Part shown: positions 10,484 to 22,355 of the stretch, one piece after another | Layout of the letters: each line of letters begins with the position of its first letter | Numbering within the stretch: the first letter of the stretch is position 1 | Source of the DNA: Podospora bellae-mahoneyi | Taxonomy: Eukaryota > Ascomycota > Sordariomycetes > Sordariales > Podosporaceae | NCBI RefSeq assembly: GCF_035222275.1 | Contig: NW_026946360.1 | Coordinates: 1,077,261-1,141,260 of the forward strand | Length of the DNA: 64,000 nt | Direction of reading: 5' to 3' | Notes under the pieces: generated by a model | The model's database searches: none | Seen by the model: the letters and a program-made list of their open reading frames with translations, nothing else | Told to the model about the DNA's origin: nothing | Translations under genes and position numbers: made by a program

Positions 10484-11221
10484 TCACCAGGGCACATTTC
10501 TGCCAGAGTGATGAAAATACTCCCCATTGTTTGACTCCTCTAGGTCGTGCAGAATCTTGAGCATATTGCCAACGCTCTCACTGGGCTCGTATATGGCATT
10601 TTTCCCGCCCATGTCCGTCTTCACCCAGCCCGGATCCACCAGTGCCACAACTGCCCCTGGGAGGTGCGATTTGATGTCCTCTGCTTGGTGGACGGCAAGC
10701 ATGTTGAGAGCAGCCTTGCTGATGGAGTAGCCTGCACTCTGTCGTGGCTTGTGGTCAAGACTCACAGCCATGCTTCCCAAACCCGAAGAGATGTGGAAGA
10801 TTCTCACTTTTGGCGATAGCAGTTTGGCCGTGAGCAATGCCGAAGTAAGGAGAGCCGGACCGAGAACGTTGGCGGTGATCATTTGATGGACAAGATCAGG
10901 CTCAAGGTTAAACGAGTTCATCTCTGGTTTGAGGTTCAGAGCGGCATTGTGAATCAAGAAGTCTACTTTTTGGTCCGCCAAAATCTTTTGCTTTCCCAAC
11001 GTTTCTACAAACCAGTTGATCGACTCTGCTGAGGAAATATCGCAGTCCAGTATGATGGCATTGTGACTCTTGGATTCCTCGATCACGGACTGCAAATTGC
11101 CGACATCGGAGGTGGGGGAGCGGACACAAGCGACAACGATGTTGGCGTGGTCTTGTGACAGTTGGCGGGTGAATTCCAACCCAATACCGCGGTTTGTTCC
11201 GGTGACGACGTAGACTGGCAT
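10484..11221 (-). CDS. Short-chain dehydrogenase/reductase (classical SDR)
   Basis: A single exon encodes 245 residues. I start it at the ATG at 11221, because the upstream open frame back to 11311 adds 30 residues without family character and the cofactor motif then begins at the expected position. Seen: the Rossmann motif TGTNRGIG at 7-14, 'HNAAL' around 91-95 in place of the usual NNAG, the serine region 'HISSGLGS' around 143-150, and the catalytic YSISK at 165-169. All catalytic residues are present. The layout resembles the C-factor/sniffer-like SDR group that binds NADP(H). The substrate is unknown. It lies in tandem upstream of nothing obvious and is tail to tail with the GH128-like gene. 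Confidence 0.9.
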   Translation of the reverse strand: MPVYVVTGTNRGIGLEFTRQLSQDHANIVVACVRSPTSDVGNLQSVIEESKSHNAIILDCDISSAESINWFVETLGKQKILADQKVDFLIHNAALNLKPEMNSFNLEPDLVHQMITANVLGPALLTSALLTAKLLSPKVRIFHISSGLGSMAVSLDHKPRQSAGYSISKAALNMLAVHQAEDIKSHLPGAVVALVDPGWVKTDMGGKNAIYEPSESVGNMLKILHDLEESNNGEYFHHSGRNVPW

Positions 11222-11655
11222 CTTGGTTCGGAGTCGGTTTGTGAATTTAAACGGTTCTGGGAAATGGGACAGAACCACAAGGACCCTGGAACAATGCGGA
11301 GGGGAGAACATATATAGATATACCCAGAGCGCTGGGCTCAGTGCCCTGGAAATTGTTCAAGGGCCCCCACGGATGGTACTTTATCTTATCTGACGTCACG
11401 ATTTTGGCCGAATACTCCTTAAGAAGTAATGTACACTAGGCCGATTGCTGTTGTTATTATTCGTTGTGGCAAAACTTCAAAACTCTTGTAGCCCAGGCAT
11501 CATTCCGGTGTATTGCATTCTTGTGTTTATCGTGTCCAGTTCCCATCTGGAACTTCAATTCACATGCCGCAATTGCTCGTATCCTGACTTGCATCCACCT
11601 CCAATAGCCATTCTCATCTGCACTACGTTGCTTACTTGTGTTGCCGTAAAGTGAA
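11222..11655. promoter_or_regulatory. Promoter of the SDR gene and 3' flank of the PNPOx-like gene
   Basis: 434 bp lie between two minus-strand genes. An AT-rich TATATATAGATATA-like tract at about 11310-11323 lies some 90-100 bp upstream of the SDR start and could be its TATA region. No gene is seen. Confidence 0.45.
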
Positions 11656-12499
11656 TCAATGCTGAAACGTGCTCTCCAGACTCTTCAAAAGCTCGCCAAA
11701 CACGGGCTGCAAAAATACGGTGGCGAAGGAGGCAATGACTGCCACAAGGGCAAGATGCAGTACTCCAAACGACAGCTGTTTCCGTGTCCTCTGCCCTCCA
11801 TGTGTGGCGCCAGCACCTACCATCTTGGTGAGAGGTACGATCCCGTCTTCCTTGGCTGTCTTTCTGGCAATGTCTAAGCCTGGCAAACCATCTACACTTT
11901 CCGAATTCTTGAGCGCCCAGTACCTTTTTTTCGTCAAAAACACTTTAAAACTGTTACGGAAAGAGGTGCGCTTACTTCTCCATGCTCTCCTTGGAATCTC
12001 CCTTGTCAAACCTGTCGGCCTTCCTCGCAAAGAATTCGTTCAAGGTTGTTCGCCAATCTTTGAATTCGAAATAAGGGACAGAGAAGCCACAACTGCTCCC
12101 AACCTGGTGCACATGGACAAGAATTATGCTTCTTGCTCCGGGAAGGAGCCTGACCTCGTGCTTTTTGACAAAAGTATTGAAGGAGTCTGTTCCATTTTCG
12201 AGCACTGTGCCGTGGCCGAACAGGCGGACGATGCGTGGTGGCCCTTCAAATGCGTTGAACATGACGGTTATCCGTCCGTTATTCTTTTCGTACAGATGTG
12301 ATATGGTCTCATTGCCGGAACCACTGAGATCCAGGTACCAGAAAGTCTTGGTGTCGAGGATGCCGAAATAGGGGCCGCCTTTAGGAGATACGTTGACATG
12401 TCCTTCCGGCGACAGAGGGGCGGTGGCCACCCAAAACACTTTTTGGGCGCGTATCCATTTGACAAGCGACTCGGGAATTGTTTCGTAAAACTGCCCCAT
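11656..12499 (-). CDS. PNPOx-fold flavin-binding protein with C-terminal membrane anchor
   Basis: It reads leftward: exon 1 is 12499-11976, the intron is 11975-11924 (52 nt, GTAAGC..AAAAAG), exon 2 is 11923-11656; 263 residues. I chose the ATG at 12499 (MGQFYETIP) over 12523 because it matches the usual start of this family. Seen: 'FWVATAPLSPEGHVNVSPKGG', typical of the pyridoxamine-5'-phosphate-oxidase-like split barrel, then 'GPPRIVRLFGHG'. Splicing continues the domain as 'YWALKNSESVDGLPGL', which supports the intron. Exon 2 adds a tail with one hydrophobic segment (about 20 residues) near the end. Known: such proteins bind FMN or related cofactors, and few have defined substrates. Inferred: a tail-anchored oxidoreductase. 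It is divergent from the zinc-finger gene. Confidence 0.85.
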
Positions 12500-13102
12500 T
12501 GTGAACATGCAATGTGATGACAAGGATATAGAACCGCAAAGGTGGAAACCAAACGGTGGGCACGGCTGACCACAGGTGTTCCTGATCGAGGGACCGTAAA
12601 TCAGGTAGTTTACCAGCGGCGGTAAGTTAGAGGGACCGTGGTGCTATAAGAGTTTGAACAAGCGCGGAGAGAATGAAGATAAAACAACCATTACAGAGCT
12701 GGAATAATATGAGCGGACAGCGGGAGCTGTTTGGATATTGATAGCGATGAATCACATTGCGACATCGCAGGCAGACATACCCTCTAGTAAGACGGAGCAA
12801 CCTGGAAGGCCTGCCCAAGTGCAACCCAATAATAGGCCGCTAAGAGCCGCCTGCCCACATGGTCCTGGACCACTGGATGCAACGTCATCACTCAGCCCTA
12901 ACCCTGGGCGGTACGGTCTCGTCCCAAAATCAGAGAATGGCTATCGATAAGGCGGGTGATGGGAGCGGGGTTGCGCTGCGTACCACTTTGACATCTGCCC
13001 AACGACACAAACAGTGATAACCCGATCTCGAAACGACAGCAAAAGTCATAACCCTTCAGCATCTCATTAAGCATCTTTACCTGCTTCAAGACTCGGGCCG
13101 CG
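12500..13102. promoter_or_regulatory. Divergent promoter region of the PNPOx-like and zinc-finger genes
   Basis: 603 bp lie between head-to-head starts. Small overlapping open frames here look non-coding. No specific operator is recognised. Confidence 0.4.
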
Positions 13103-15646
13103 ATGAAGAGCTTTCTCCTCGGCCTGGCCGGCAAGCCATCACCGGAACCAGAGCCTGCCCGGCCGGCGCAAGCTCCCGCTCTCAAAAGTGGGACTGACCT
13201 GGCCGATACGATCACCGAAGGCATCAAAAAGCTTTCCACATCAGACCGGCAAAATGATTCTCAAAACGAGCCGGCAGCTAGCAATAGCCAAGATGAAGCC
13301 GCAAAAACAAGGACGGCCTCACCAGACGACCAGGAGGATTGGAGCTCGGGTGACGAGACGGTCGTCGAGCAGACAGTTGCACATCCCAAGCAGGACATGA
13401 TTGACCACATCATGAAGAGCTTGTGTACTTCCCTCGACACCAAAATCACTGAGTTGACTCAGTTCGCCAGTCTCGCCAAAACTGAGAAGGCATTCAGTGT
13501 CGCCGACTTGCCAGCAGCTCCCAAGAAGGGAAAGACACCTACGGCGGACAAGCCTCGAGAGCAGCAGGAAGCCAAAGAGACTCTGAAGGAGGAAAAGAAG
13601 AGCACCAAGGAGGAGGAAGTACCCAAGCCTATGAAGCTCTCTGACCTGTCCAAATCGAAGAAGCCAACCTCAACGTCTGCAGCTCCTCCTCCACCTCCTG
13701 CCCCAGCCCCCGGTGCTGAGCCTGAACAAGACTTTGCCTCGCTCATGCTAACTGCCAAATCTCAACCCTCTGCGGCCTCACCTAGTTTCCCGGCCACCTC
13801 TTTTGGCGCATTGCAGTTGGCGAGCATGCCGTTTATGGCCTCGGTCATGACGAATTTCCCTCAAATCGAACCTTCATCTACTCAGCGGCCTTCCCAAAGC
13901 TTTTCTCGTTCCATCAGACCGACGCAAACGCCAGCACCATATATTGCACCAGCCCCAAGCTTGCCTCTATCTCCGGCCCCTTCGCCGCCAGCAGGGGATC
14001 ATCCATCACCACCATCCTCTGCAAAAAGGAATGCCAAGCGATCATTGGATGACGAGCTGCAAGGGCCAAAAGCAGCTGATTTGCAGCCTCACTTTGGTCA
14101 TGAAGAGGTCTATGCACGCAAAATTTCGGGTATTTCGGCTCCTTTTGGGTTTGGCCGTCCCAGTCCGAGAGCGCCTACTGTATCCTCACAGATGCCACAG
14201 TCGCGACAACTTCATACGGCTCCGCAACCTCGCGCACCCAACTTCCCACCAGGGCTGCCTGCTGCGTCTAGATCGATCCCCAGTGTCGACTCTTTCTTTA
14301 ACGCCCCTCAACTTCCGAGAGATTCGTTTATTCCAGAGCAAGAATTATCTCCCAAAACGGTAGGTGATGTTGCTACGCATGCTACTGCAAGGCGGCATCT
14401 CAGTGAAGCCGAGGTGGAGCCACCCGAAGACCACGACGGGAGACGCAAAAAGGCACGGCGAGCCACGTCTGATAGCCCCGCCGGGCTGATGAGAAGCGGA
14501 AACAAGTTTGCCTGTCCCTACTTCAAGCGGAACCCTCGCAAATATCAGAAATGGACGTCTTGCCCGGGCCCGGGATGGGAGGAAGTTCATCGAGTCAAGT
14601 ATGTAGTTTCCTCGACGTCGATTTCGTGGTGTCTTTATTAACCAGACAGCAGGACTCATCTTTACAGACGACACAGGCTCCCAATCCAATGTCCTCGTTG
14701 TTGGGACACCTTTGAGGAAGATACTATTCTTCAAAATCATCTCCAACAGGACCCGCCGTGCACCATGCAGCAAAACAGGATTCCACACGAAGGCTTCACC
14801 AAGGATCAGGAAAAGAAATTGCGAAGTCGCAAAAAGGCCCAGCCAAACATGACGGATGAAGATAAATGGGTTGAGATCTACATGATCCTGTTTCCAGACG
14901 ATGATCCGGACTCTGTCCCCACACCATGTCTGTGAACCCCCTCGACCAAACTCCGTGCCGAGTTCTCGCGCTGACAGGTCACAGACTACGATGACCAGGA
15001 CGACGATAACGCTACCCCTGCCTCGGGCTTGGGTTCTGGTTCGAGCGATCTGGAGGATTATGCAACGTTTCTCAGAAGAGAAATGCCAACTCTTGTTCGT
15101 CGTGAGCTCGAGGTGCTCTTTCAAAACGAATCCCGAGATGTTGAGGACAGACTTCGATCCAAGGTGGAAGACATCATGGTCGGTCTCCAACCAAAGCTAA
15201 TGAGCCTTTACCGCCAAAGCCAAATGCCACTCAGCGAATATGGTCCGCCGCAGGACATTCCTCAATTGCAAATCCCGACAGATCAACCAGCGCAGTGGGA
15301 TACTTTGAGCAGCAGCGATCTCGCCACCCCTGCCATGTCGACTGGCACCGGAACAAGCATTGACCTGGGCACAGGGATGCATCCGACGTCCCCATATCAG
15401 CAAATGGCCGGCGGGGAGGGATTTGATTCTACCAATCTCGACTACAGCTCATTAGCAGGTCTCGAGTGGGATGGAAACCAGCTGCACTCCAGCACTGGCT
15501 ATCAGTTTCAACAGCAGGCCCAGAACCTGAATTGGGATCAAGAGTTCAACAAGTTGCTCAGCCCTGTGGTGTATGCTCCGCTTAATGGAGAACTCAATTT
15601 TGCCACTGGGTTTCAGGGAAACTTTCAAGGTTCATACCAGGGGTAA
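13103..15646 (+). CDS. Large, mostly disordered C2H2-type zinc-finger protein
   Basis: Exons 13103-14598, 14653-14927 and 14985-15646 encode 810 residues. The introns are 54 and 57 nt; the second uses a GTCTGT donor. The first 460 residues are low complexity (Ser/Pro/Ala/Lys/Glu-rich, with a Pro run near 200), then a basic patch 'GRRKKARR'. The recognisable part follows: 'CPYFKRNPRKYQKW' with Cys471, Cys487, His501 and His506, then CPRC at 512-515, His528 and Cys535. This is the fungal C2H2-like finger whose members usually read 'RVK.HLYRRH..PIQCPRC'. The C-terminal third is Gln/Ser-rich, with a predicted helix before it ('FLRREMPTLVRRELEVLFQ'). Known: this finger type is frequent in fungal nuclear or effector-like proteins of unknown function. 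Inferred: DNA or protein binding in the nucleus. Confidence 0.85.
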
Positions 15647-16014
15647 GGGTGGTGAAAACATGACCGGAAAACTTTGGGTCAATGGTTATGAGTTATGACA
15701 GCCTTTCTGTATTCTTGTCTGGTGATGAATGATCAATAGCTGAAGAAATACAACAGCGTAAATTTCCTATTTGAGTAGCTCGGGGTCGCATTGCCAGTGT
15801 CTTGCTGGTAGCGAAATAGCCGCCGGATATACTACCTTGCCTTGGTGCCGCGTGAAGCATTCAGCTAGCACATGGTTGATATTTGTGTCTAGCAATGCTC
15901 CCGCTGTGGAACCACTATGGACAGATTGCACTTCTGATATTTGATAACAATATCCTATCCAGCCGCTCGTGTCTTCGTGTCTATTGAATTTCACCTGACA
16001 TCAAGCAAGTCACA
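15647..16014. promoter_or_regulatory. Intergenic, tandem genes
   Basis: 368 bp of 3' flank of the zinc-finger gene and promoter of the SET gene. A minus-strand open frame (15767-15994) has no motif and is dismissed. Confidence 0.35.
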
Positions 16015-17377
16015 ATGGCACTCTCAAGCATCTTATCTCTTGTCCTTCTAGCATCGGCAGGCAAGGCGAAACAAACAACAGCAGCTGGGTTTCCCTCTGA
16101 AAAACAGCAATGTCCTCATCATCCAGCAGGCCGCTTGGAAACAGCTGCGCTGCTACCGGTTTGTCCACTTCCAGGGCACATTGGCGTCTTGTCCGATGAA
16201 AGCTCCAATGTCATCGCGTGGGACTACCCACCCAAGTGCATTTCACCTCCAGCAAAGGACAATACAACCGTCCCAAGAATCGACTGCCTGTTCACTTCGA
16301 CCACCTTTCGCAATGGCCACGGCATCAGCTTGGTTTCTTCCACACTGACAACATCTCATATTGTCGGTGTTGGCTCATTTGATGATGAGGCCCCTCCGCT
16401 TGGGGTGCAGCGCCGCGAGAATCTCGGTCCTGCCTACGAGATTGTCCCGGTGGAAGGAAAAGGGTTGGGTGTTGTTGCCAAGCGCAAGATCAAGCGTGGA
16501 GAGATTGTCATGTCTGACTACCCTTCCCTACTTATTGGGACAGGCTTCTTGGGCACCGCACAGCCCCATCATAGGAGACGGATGCTCAAGCAAGCAATCA
16601 ACCAGCTTCCCGATAAATTGAGGTCCAAGGTCAGGGGTTTGTCGAGAGGAGCAGAAAAGTACGAGGTGGACGCCATCTTGGGACCGAATGCCAATACGGT
16701 CATGATTGGAGAGCAAGACGGGGAGCAAATGCATGTCGGCCTATTTGCTGAGGCTGCGAGGATAAACCATGGCTGCAGACCAAACGTTCACTCGAGGTTC
16801 TCGGAGAGGAGGTTGACAATGGAGATCATGGCTCATGTAGCCATCCAGCCGGGAGATGAGATCTTGATGAGCTGTAAGTACTGGACTATAGGCAACACAC
16901 ATGCATATTGCTAACTGATATGTGATAGATGTGCCCATCACAACTGTCCGTGATGAAAGACGAAAGTATCTCAAAGACCATTGGGGGTTTGACTGCAAGT
17001 GTCAACTGTGTACTGGTACGAAGAATGAGATTGAGGAGTCAGAGTTCTATCGACGCCGCCAAAAGAGTCTCAAGGAGAGTATTGAGAGCGCGCGTGCCGA
17101 AGGGTTCTTCAAGGATGCCATTGTCATGAGCGGCGAGTGGCATGAGTTTAGCGAGTGGGACATGGTTCCCCCCCTTGCGCCTGAGTACCATGATAGCCTG
17201 GCAAACTTGCATTACGCAAATGGGGATTTGTTCAATGCGACAAGATATGCGAGGATGGCATATGATGGGTGGGTGAGGTTTGGCAGTGTGGATGATGAAA
17301 AGTTGGAGCATTCGAGAACGGTGCTGGCAAAGATTGAAAAGGAGTTTGAGAAGAGTTTGAAGTTTGAGAATGACTAA
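16015..17377 (+). CDS. SET-domain protein with an N-terminal signal peptide
   Basis: Exons 16015-16873 and 16929-17377 encode 435 residues. The intron is 55 nt (GTAAGT, GCTAAC branch, GATAG). Seen: a hydrophobic N-terminus (MALSSILSLVLLASAGKA) followed by a Cys-containing region; the SET start 'GKGLGVVAKRKIKRGEIV' near 143-160; the core 'RINHGCRPNV' with Asn251-His252; and a post-SET Cys cluster FDCKCQLC with Cys309, Cys311 and Cys314. A C-terminal helical region follows, with 'ANLHYANGDLFNATRYARMAYDGW', reminiscent of the TPR-like tail of SMYD-type proteins. Known: SET domains transfer methyl groups from SAM to lysines, normally inside the nucleus or cytosol. The signal peptide is therefore unusual; a family of fungal SET proteins with secretory N-termini exists. 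Substrate unknown. Confidence 0.85.
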
Positions 17378-17901
17378 CAACCAGGCGTGTATATTCTTTG
17401 GTTGAGATTTAAAATTTCATTCTTCTTGTCTGTTTGTTGATCACCGGAGCCAAAAGTCGTCGCCGAAAGAGAACCACAAAGCCCAGCCACACAGTTTGGT
17501 TGTCCACCACATCGGCTTATTACAGGAATACCTGTGTCGATCATCACATTTGTAAATATACCTTCCTAATAGACAAATCCCATGCATCGGTTCCGGCACC
17601 GGAGGCACGGGACAGATGCAAGAGGGGTTACATTGGTAGCTCAGCTCTACTTTACGTGTATCGAAAGTGACAGAGGCGACCATTGTGTACAACCCTCATG
17701 ATTCTACAAATAGCTTATGGCCTATGCTGGCTTGGTATGTGCCCTGCCATTGTTGCAATAAGCTTACAAGATCATGGTGTAAGCCACGGGGTACTTGGGG
17801 AATGGTCCTAACGCCATGTATAAGGAGCTGATGCACAGGGCTTATTTGTCACAGCATCTCACAACTGGAACTCAGTGGAGAGCCGACTTGAAAATTTCAG
17901 C
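17378..17901. promoter_or_regulatory. Intergenic, tandem genes
   Basis: 524 bp between the SET gene and the FAD oxidase gene. A GGTAGCTCAG string at about 17635 recalls a tRNA D-arm, but there is no matching T-arm. No gene is seen. Confidence 0.35.
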
Positions 17902-19892
17902 ATGTGGTCTGTTACTGCGATAATCACTGCCACGCTTTTCGCGCAGGTGGCAATAGGTCAACCTCCGAATGACTCCCACTTTTCAGATGTCGACATCGAC
18001 ACTGTGGCTTCAGGGATCTTGGGCAACCGAGGACCATCCACCAAACCAACATCGCGTTGCAAAGCCTTCCCCGGAGAAACCGCGTGGCCATCTGTTTCGG
18101 ATTGGGCCAGTTTGAATCGCACTCTAGGTGGGGTTTTGCTCAACCCTTCCCCCCCAGCCTCGGTGTGCTATCCGACTTCAGCAAGCTTCAACACCACGGC
18201 ATGCAACTTTTTGTTTAATGGTGCTAGTCAAAGCACTTTCTGGTTTGATGATCCGGTCACTGTTCAAGGGACCTGGCCTCAGGGTTTGACATGCCCCCTC
18301 GTGAGGAACCCTCAAGCTAATGCCACCTGTACGAGGGGAGGTTATCCTGTTTACGTGGTCAATGCTACACAACCAAAGCATGTTCAGTCAGCGGTGAATT
18401 TTGCAAGAGAAAGGAACGTTCGGCTGATAATCAAGTATGTTTACTTGGCCGTCCTGCATCTGTGTCTGTGCCTCCTGCTGACTGACGCATGGAAACACGG
18501 GTCATGACTTTCTTGCTCGCAACATCGGTGCGGGATCTCTGAGCATCTGGACCCATAATCTGAAAGGTTTTGAGTTCATATCAGATTATAAGCAACCCGG
18601 AGGACGTTACCGAGGTCCTGCTGCGTGGGTTGGCGCTGGACTACAGGTCTATGACGCGTTTAGATATGCACTGGCGCACAACATCACTCTACCTGCTGCT
18701 TCTTGTCTAACAATTGGGTCTTACGGAGGTTGGATATCGGGTGGAGGCCACTCCCCTTTATCATCCAAGTATGGCCTAGGAGTAGACCAGGTTTTGGAGC
18801 TCAAGGTTGTGACGGCCGACGGAAAATATGTTACGGCAAACCCGACCAAAAACGAGGATCTGTTCTTTGCTTTGCGAGGTGGTGGAGGCAGTGAGTGTTT
18901 TTCGTCTGCTGTACAAAGTATGCCACCGAAGCTAACAGACAAACCAAGGCACATATGGAGTGATAACCTCGGCCATTGTGAAAGCCCATCCTGCCATCAA
19001 TCTGACCATCGCGTCCTTCAACTTCAATCTTGGCAACACACCTTCTTCGAGCCCATCCTCAAATCCAACCATTACCAACAGCACTGCGTTTTGGCTAGGC
19101 TTCAACGCTATCTTTGCTTTTGCAATTCCTGTTGTAGATGCAGGGGGTTATCTCTGGACAAATGGACTGCCTTCTGGTCCTGGATTCGCCATGCAAATCC
19201 AGGTGCAGATGCCGGGCTTGTCTCCAGGTGAAGCACTTGCTTTTACTCAACCTCTCCTGGATGAGCTGAACGGCCTTGGGATACCTGTTGCAAACATCAC
19301 CGTCCGCACTCAGGTTTACAGCAGCCAATCGTCGACCGGAGCAGGCGGTGCTCCGGGTGCAGGTGGATATTTTGCTTCTCGTCTGTTCCCGCGGGCGGCA
19401 TACGTTGATCCTGTCCTATTCTCCAAAGCCATGAACGCCTCACGAGTACTGGTTGAAGCGGGGTATACGTTTCATGGACTCAACATGGCTCCCACGCTCG
19501 AAGCAGCAGGCCACCCTTACCCAGCAGGCGTCAACCCCGTATGGAGAGAAAGTGTCATGCACGCTGACATATTCGGATTCAGCAAGCTCAATCTTGGAAC
19601 AGCCACTGATGAGCAGGTCATTGCAGCCCAACTTGCTCTAACACAACTGATGGAGCCCCTCAAGGCGGCAACGCCAGGGGGAGGGAGCTACCTCAACGAA
19701 GGGGATCCTCATGAGCCGAACTGGCAACAGTCATTCTATGGGGACAATTATTCAAAGCTTGTCAGGGTGAAGAAGACTCGAGATCCTTGGGGTGTATTTT
19801 GGGCGCCGACCACCCCGGGAAGTGAAGAGTGGAAGATTGAGGGAGAAGGGGGGCTTTTGTGGAGGCAGAATGGTCGACTTTGTAAAGTGTAA
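17902..19892 (+). CDS. Secreted FAD-linked oxidase (berberine-bridge/VAO type) with a non-canonical intron
   Basis: Exons 17902-18434, 18493-18890 and 18949-19892 give 624 residues. The start is ATG 17902, directly giving the signal peptide [19 protein letters not shown]; a GTG at 17875 in frame is ignored. Seen: many sequons; an FAD-binding-4 region from about residue 150; 'NTGHDF' with His182 as the likely covalent-flavin residue; '[18 protein letters not shown]'; and a C-terminal BBE segment '[29 protein letters not shown]'. Intron 2 is normal (GTGAGT..CCAAG). Intron 1 (18435-18492) has a GTATGT donor and CTGAC branch, but the only position that restores the conserved NTGHD reading ends in GG (18491-18492) instead of AG. 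Either a rare GT-GG intron or a splice-site mutation is present. Known: these enzymes oxidise alcohols, sugars or alkaloid-like substrates. Substrate not inferable. Confidence 0.8.
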
Positions 19893-20571
19893 AGGTGTCA
19901 ATGTTTGGAACATTGTTTGTTTATTGCGGCATGCTCTTCGAGGGAAACAATTCGAAGATAGGTACCCACTCCACATGAGTGAAGGTGAAGAAGCTGAACT
20001 TGACCAGACTCTGGTGTTTACCGACATGGTATTTCATCTCTGAGTTTTCCTCAACTGTCTCCAACCCAGGAGGTGCATTTGGCCGAAGGATTGGCCAATC
20101 AATCTTCTCATCCGTCCCACCTGCATTACGTCCTTGGCGACGATGCAACGCGATTGACACGTGCAGAAGATTGTGTATTTAATTGACCGTAGCATTCTCT
20201 GAGCTTATCCTTGCAAATGGAACCGTCCGCTCTCCGTCCCCCACCTCGGGTATACCGGGCTAGATTGGAAAAGGAAACAGCTCAATCGTCGTCGATATAT
20301 GTGGGAATGATGTGGCAGGGAGACATGCCGATAACGCTGCGAATGCTCATTTTATTGGATTCCGTGTAGACGGCCCTTGCCATCGGGGAGGAAGAGATGG
20401 AAACTCCAAGACGCAGCAAAACCGAGACCCCGGAAAGATGGATGCAACTCTGTCTTGTGCAAGCACGTGGCAAGGACTCGCCTTGTTCATAAAGATCATC
20501 TCCCCGCTCCCACCCAGACGTGATAGTTACTCGCCCCAGGTACCTTATTTCACCTGTGCCAAACCACCACC
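19893..20571. promoter_or_regulatory. Intergenic, tandem genes
   Basis: 679 bp without a convincing gene. The plus-strand frame at 20312-20779 overlaps the next gene out of phase. The start context CCACCACCATGG at 20572 is a strong Kozak-type context for the GDPD gene. Confidence 0.4.
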
Positions 20572-21892
20572 ATGGCGACCTTCCAGAAGCTTGCGATCCT
20601 TTGCCTCGGTGCTTCCACTGTGCTTGCCGCCCCTAGCGACAGCCACAATGGCAAGAAGACACCTAAGGTGTCGCCCATCAAGCAGATCTCTCTCGGACCG
20701 CGCCCCTACTGGCTCGTGGATCAGATGGACGAGGGGCCTCTCAAGAAGAAGCTCGCCTCTTGTTCAGAGAAGAGGATGAAGCCCAGTGACTGGAGCATTT
20801 CTCACCGTGGCGGTGGCACCCTTCAGTTCCCGGAGCATACCTACGACTCAATTATTGCTGGTGTCAGTGTTGCCCATTCAGCCCTTAGGAAGAAGCTGTC
20901 TAACTCGAGCCCCTAAACAGACCAGAATGGGAGCAGGCATTCAGGAATGCGATGTCACCTTCACCAAAGACCTTCAACTCGTCTGCCGCCATGCCCAATG
21001 TGACTTGCACACCACAACCAACGTCGTTTCTCTCCCTGAACTTAATGCCAAGTGCACCACCCCCTTTCAGCCTGCGTCTGGGGACAGGCCTGCTAAGGCC
21101 AAGTGTTGCACTTCGGATTTCACTTTGGCAGAGATCAAGACGCTTTGTGCAAAGATGGACGCCTCGGATCCGAAAGCAACAACCCCGGAGGAGTATCTTG
21201 GTGGCACAGCAAGCTGGAGGACCGACCTCTACGCCAAAACCTGCAGCGAGGTGCCTACTCTCAAGGAATTCATCTCTCTGGTGGACGATCTCGGTCTCAA
21301 GTTCACGCCTGAGTTGAAGGCCCCCGAGGTGCCCATGCCCTTCAATGGCGGCAACTACACCCAGGCGGCCTATGCCCAACACATGATTGATGAGTTCAAG
21401 GCGGCCGGTATCAAGCCAGAGAGGGTGTGGCCACAATCTTTTGTGTATGAGGATGTCCTGTACTGGCTAAAGGCTGAGCCAAAATGGGGAAAGCAAGCCG
21501 TGTTGCTGGACGAGAGCGGCGATGAGCCAGGTACATTCCCCTCTGCTGTCGCGAGGCTCAAGGAGTACAAGAAGGCCGGTGTTAGGATTGTCGCTCCTCC
21601 TCTGCCCTACTTGGTCACCGTTGATAAGAAGGGGAAGATTGTGCCCAGCAGCTATGCCATCGAAGCCAAGAAACAGAAACTCGACATCATTACGTGGAGC
21701 TTGGAGAGGAGCGGTTGGCTTGGTGACGGCAGCGGAGGAGGATATTACTATGCAAGCGTGGCCAATGTGACCAACGGCGAGGGAGATGTGTACAATCTGT
21801 TACATGTGTTGGCTCAGGATGTGGGAGTCATTGGCGTCTTTTCTGATTGGAGCGCCACGGTCACATACTATGCCAATTGCTTCGGCCTGTAG
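20572..21892 (+). CDS. Secreted glycerophosphodiester phosphodiesterase-like (GDPD) protein
   Basis: Exons 20572-20862 and 20921-21892 encode 420 residues. The 58-nt intron uses a GTCAGT donor (GTNNGT type) and an AACAG acceptor. Seen: a signal peptide ([19 protein letters not shown]); the N-terminal catalytic motif 'SISHRGGG' with His78-Arg79; Glu88 in FPEH; and '[10 protein letters not shown]' with Glu106 and Asp108, followed by 'CRHAQCD' with His121, matching the GDPD E-x-D-V-x-x-T-K-D...H pattern. The C-terminal half holds the barrel strands '[10 protein letters not shown]' and '[10 protein letters not shown]'. Known: GDPDs split glycerophosphodiesters to glycerol-3-phosphate plus an alcohol, with a divalent metal. 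Inferred: an extracellular or wall location. It may instead act on a related phosphodiester such as a phospholipid head group. Cys-rich loops suggest disulfides. Confidence 0.85.
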
Positions 21893-22355
21893 TCGAAGCA
21901 ACATACACGAGTATGAGCGAATTTGATCATATCTACATGTGCCTACTATTTTTGAGCCGTTCCATGTTCCTGTGATCACAGCTCGCCATCGACCGTCAGC
22001 CCAACTTTATTTGATATTATCAATTGGTCTGTTGAGAAGCTCAGCCTATCATGTTCAAGATCAGATGGAAAAGAACCTACTGTAGATACATGTACCTATG
22101 GACCCAAGGAGGAATATAAACCAAGATCTTGACGCCAGTCAGGCTCGCCGCTTGATGGCCTGGTGACCAATGCTCAGGCTATAACAGCTCTTGGAATAAA
22201 AAGACCAATGAGAATGGGCTCAAGAACAGGCAGCTTCTTGGTGTGGGGTAAAAAGCAGACGTCTGCCTTCTGAGCCGTGTTAGAGGTAGTATAAGGAGAC
22301 CACTCATTCCTCGACACAAGCTCTCAATATTACATCCAACTTCAACCTCAACAAC
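21893..22355. promoter_or_regulatory. Intergenic; promoter of the BCS1-like pseudogene
   Basis: 463 bp. A TATA-like GTATAAGG near 22288 and a CT/CA-rich leader ending CTCAACAACATGG at 22356 show that the pseudogene once had an ordinary fungal promoter and start. Confidence 0.45.

Noticed and set aside
17620-17690. Possible tRNA gene (GGTAGCTCAG string)
   Set aside because: No T-arm (GGTTCGANTCC) within tRNA distance and no acceptor pairing.
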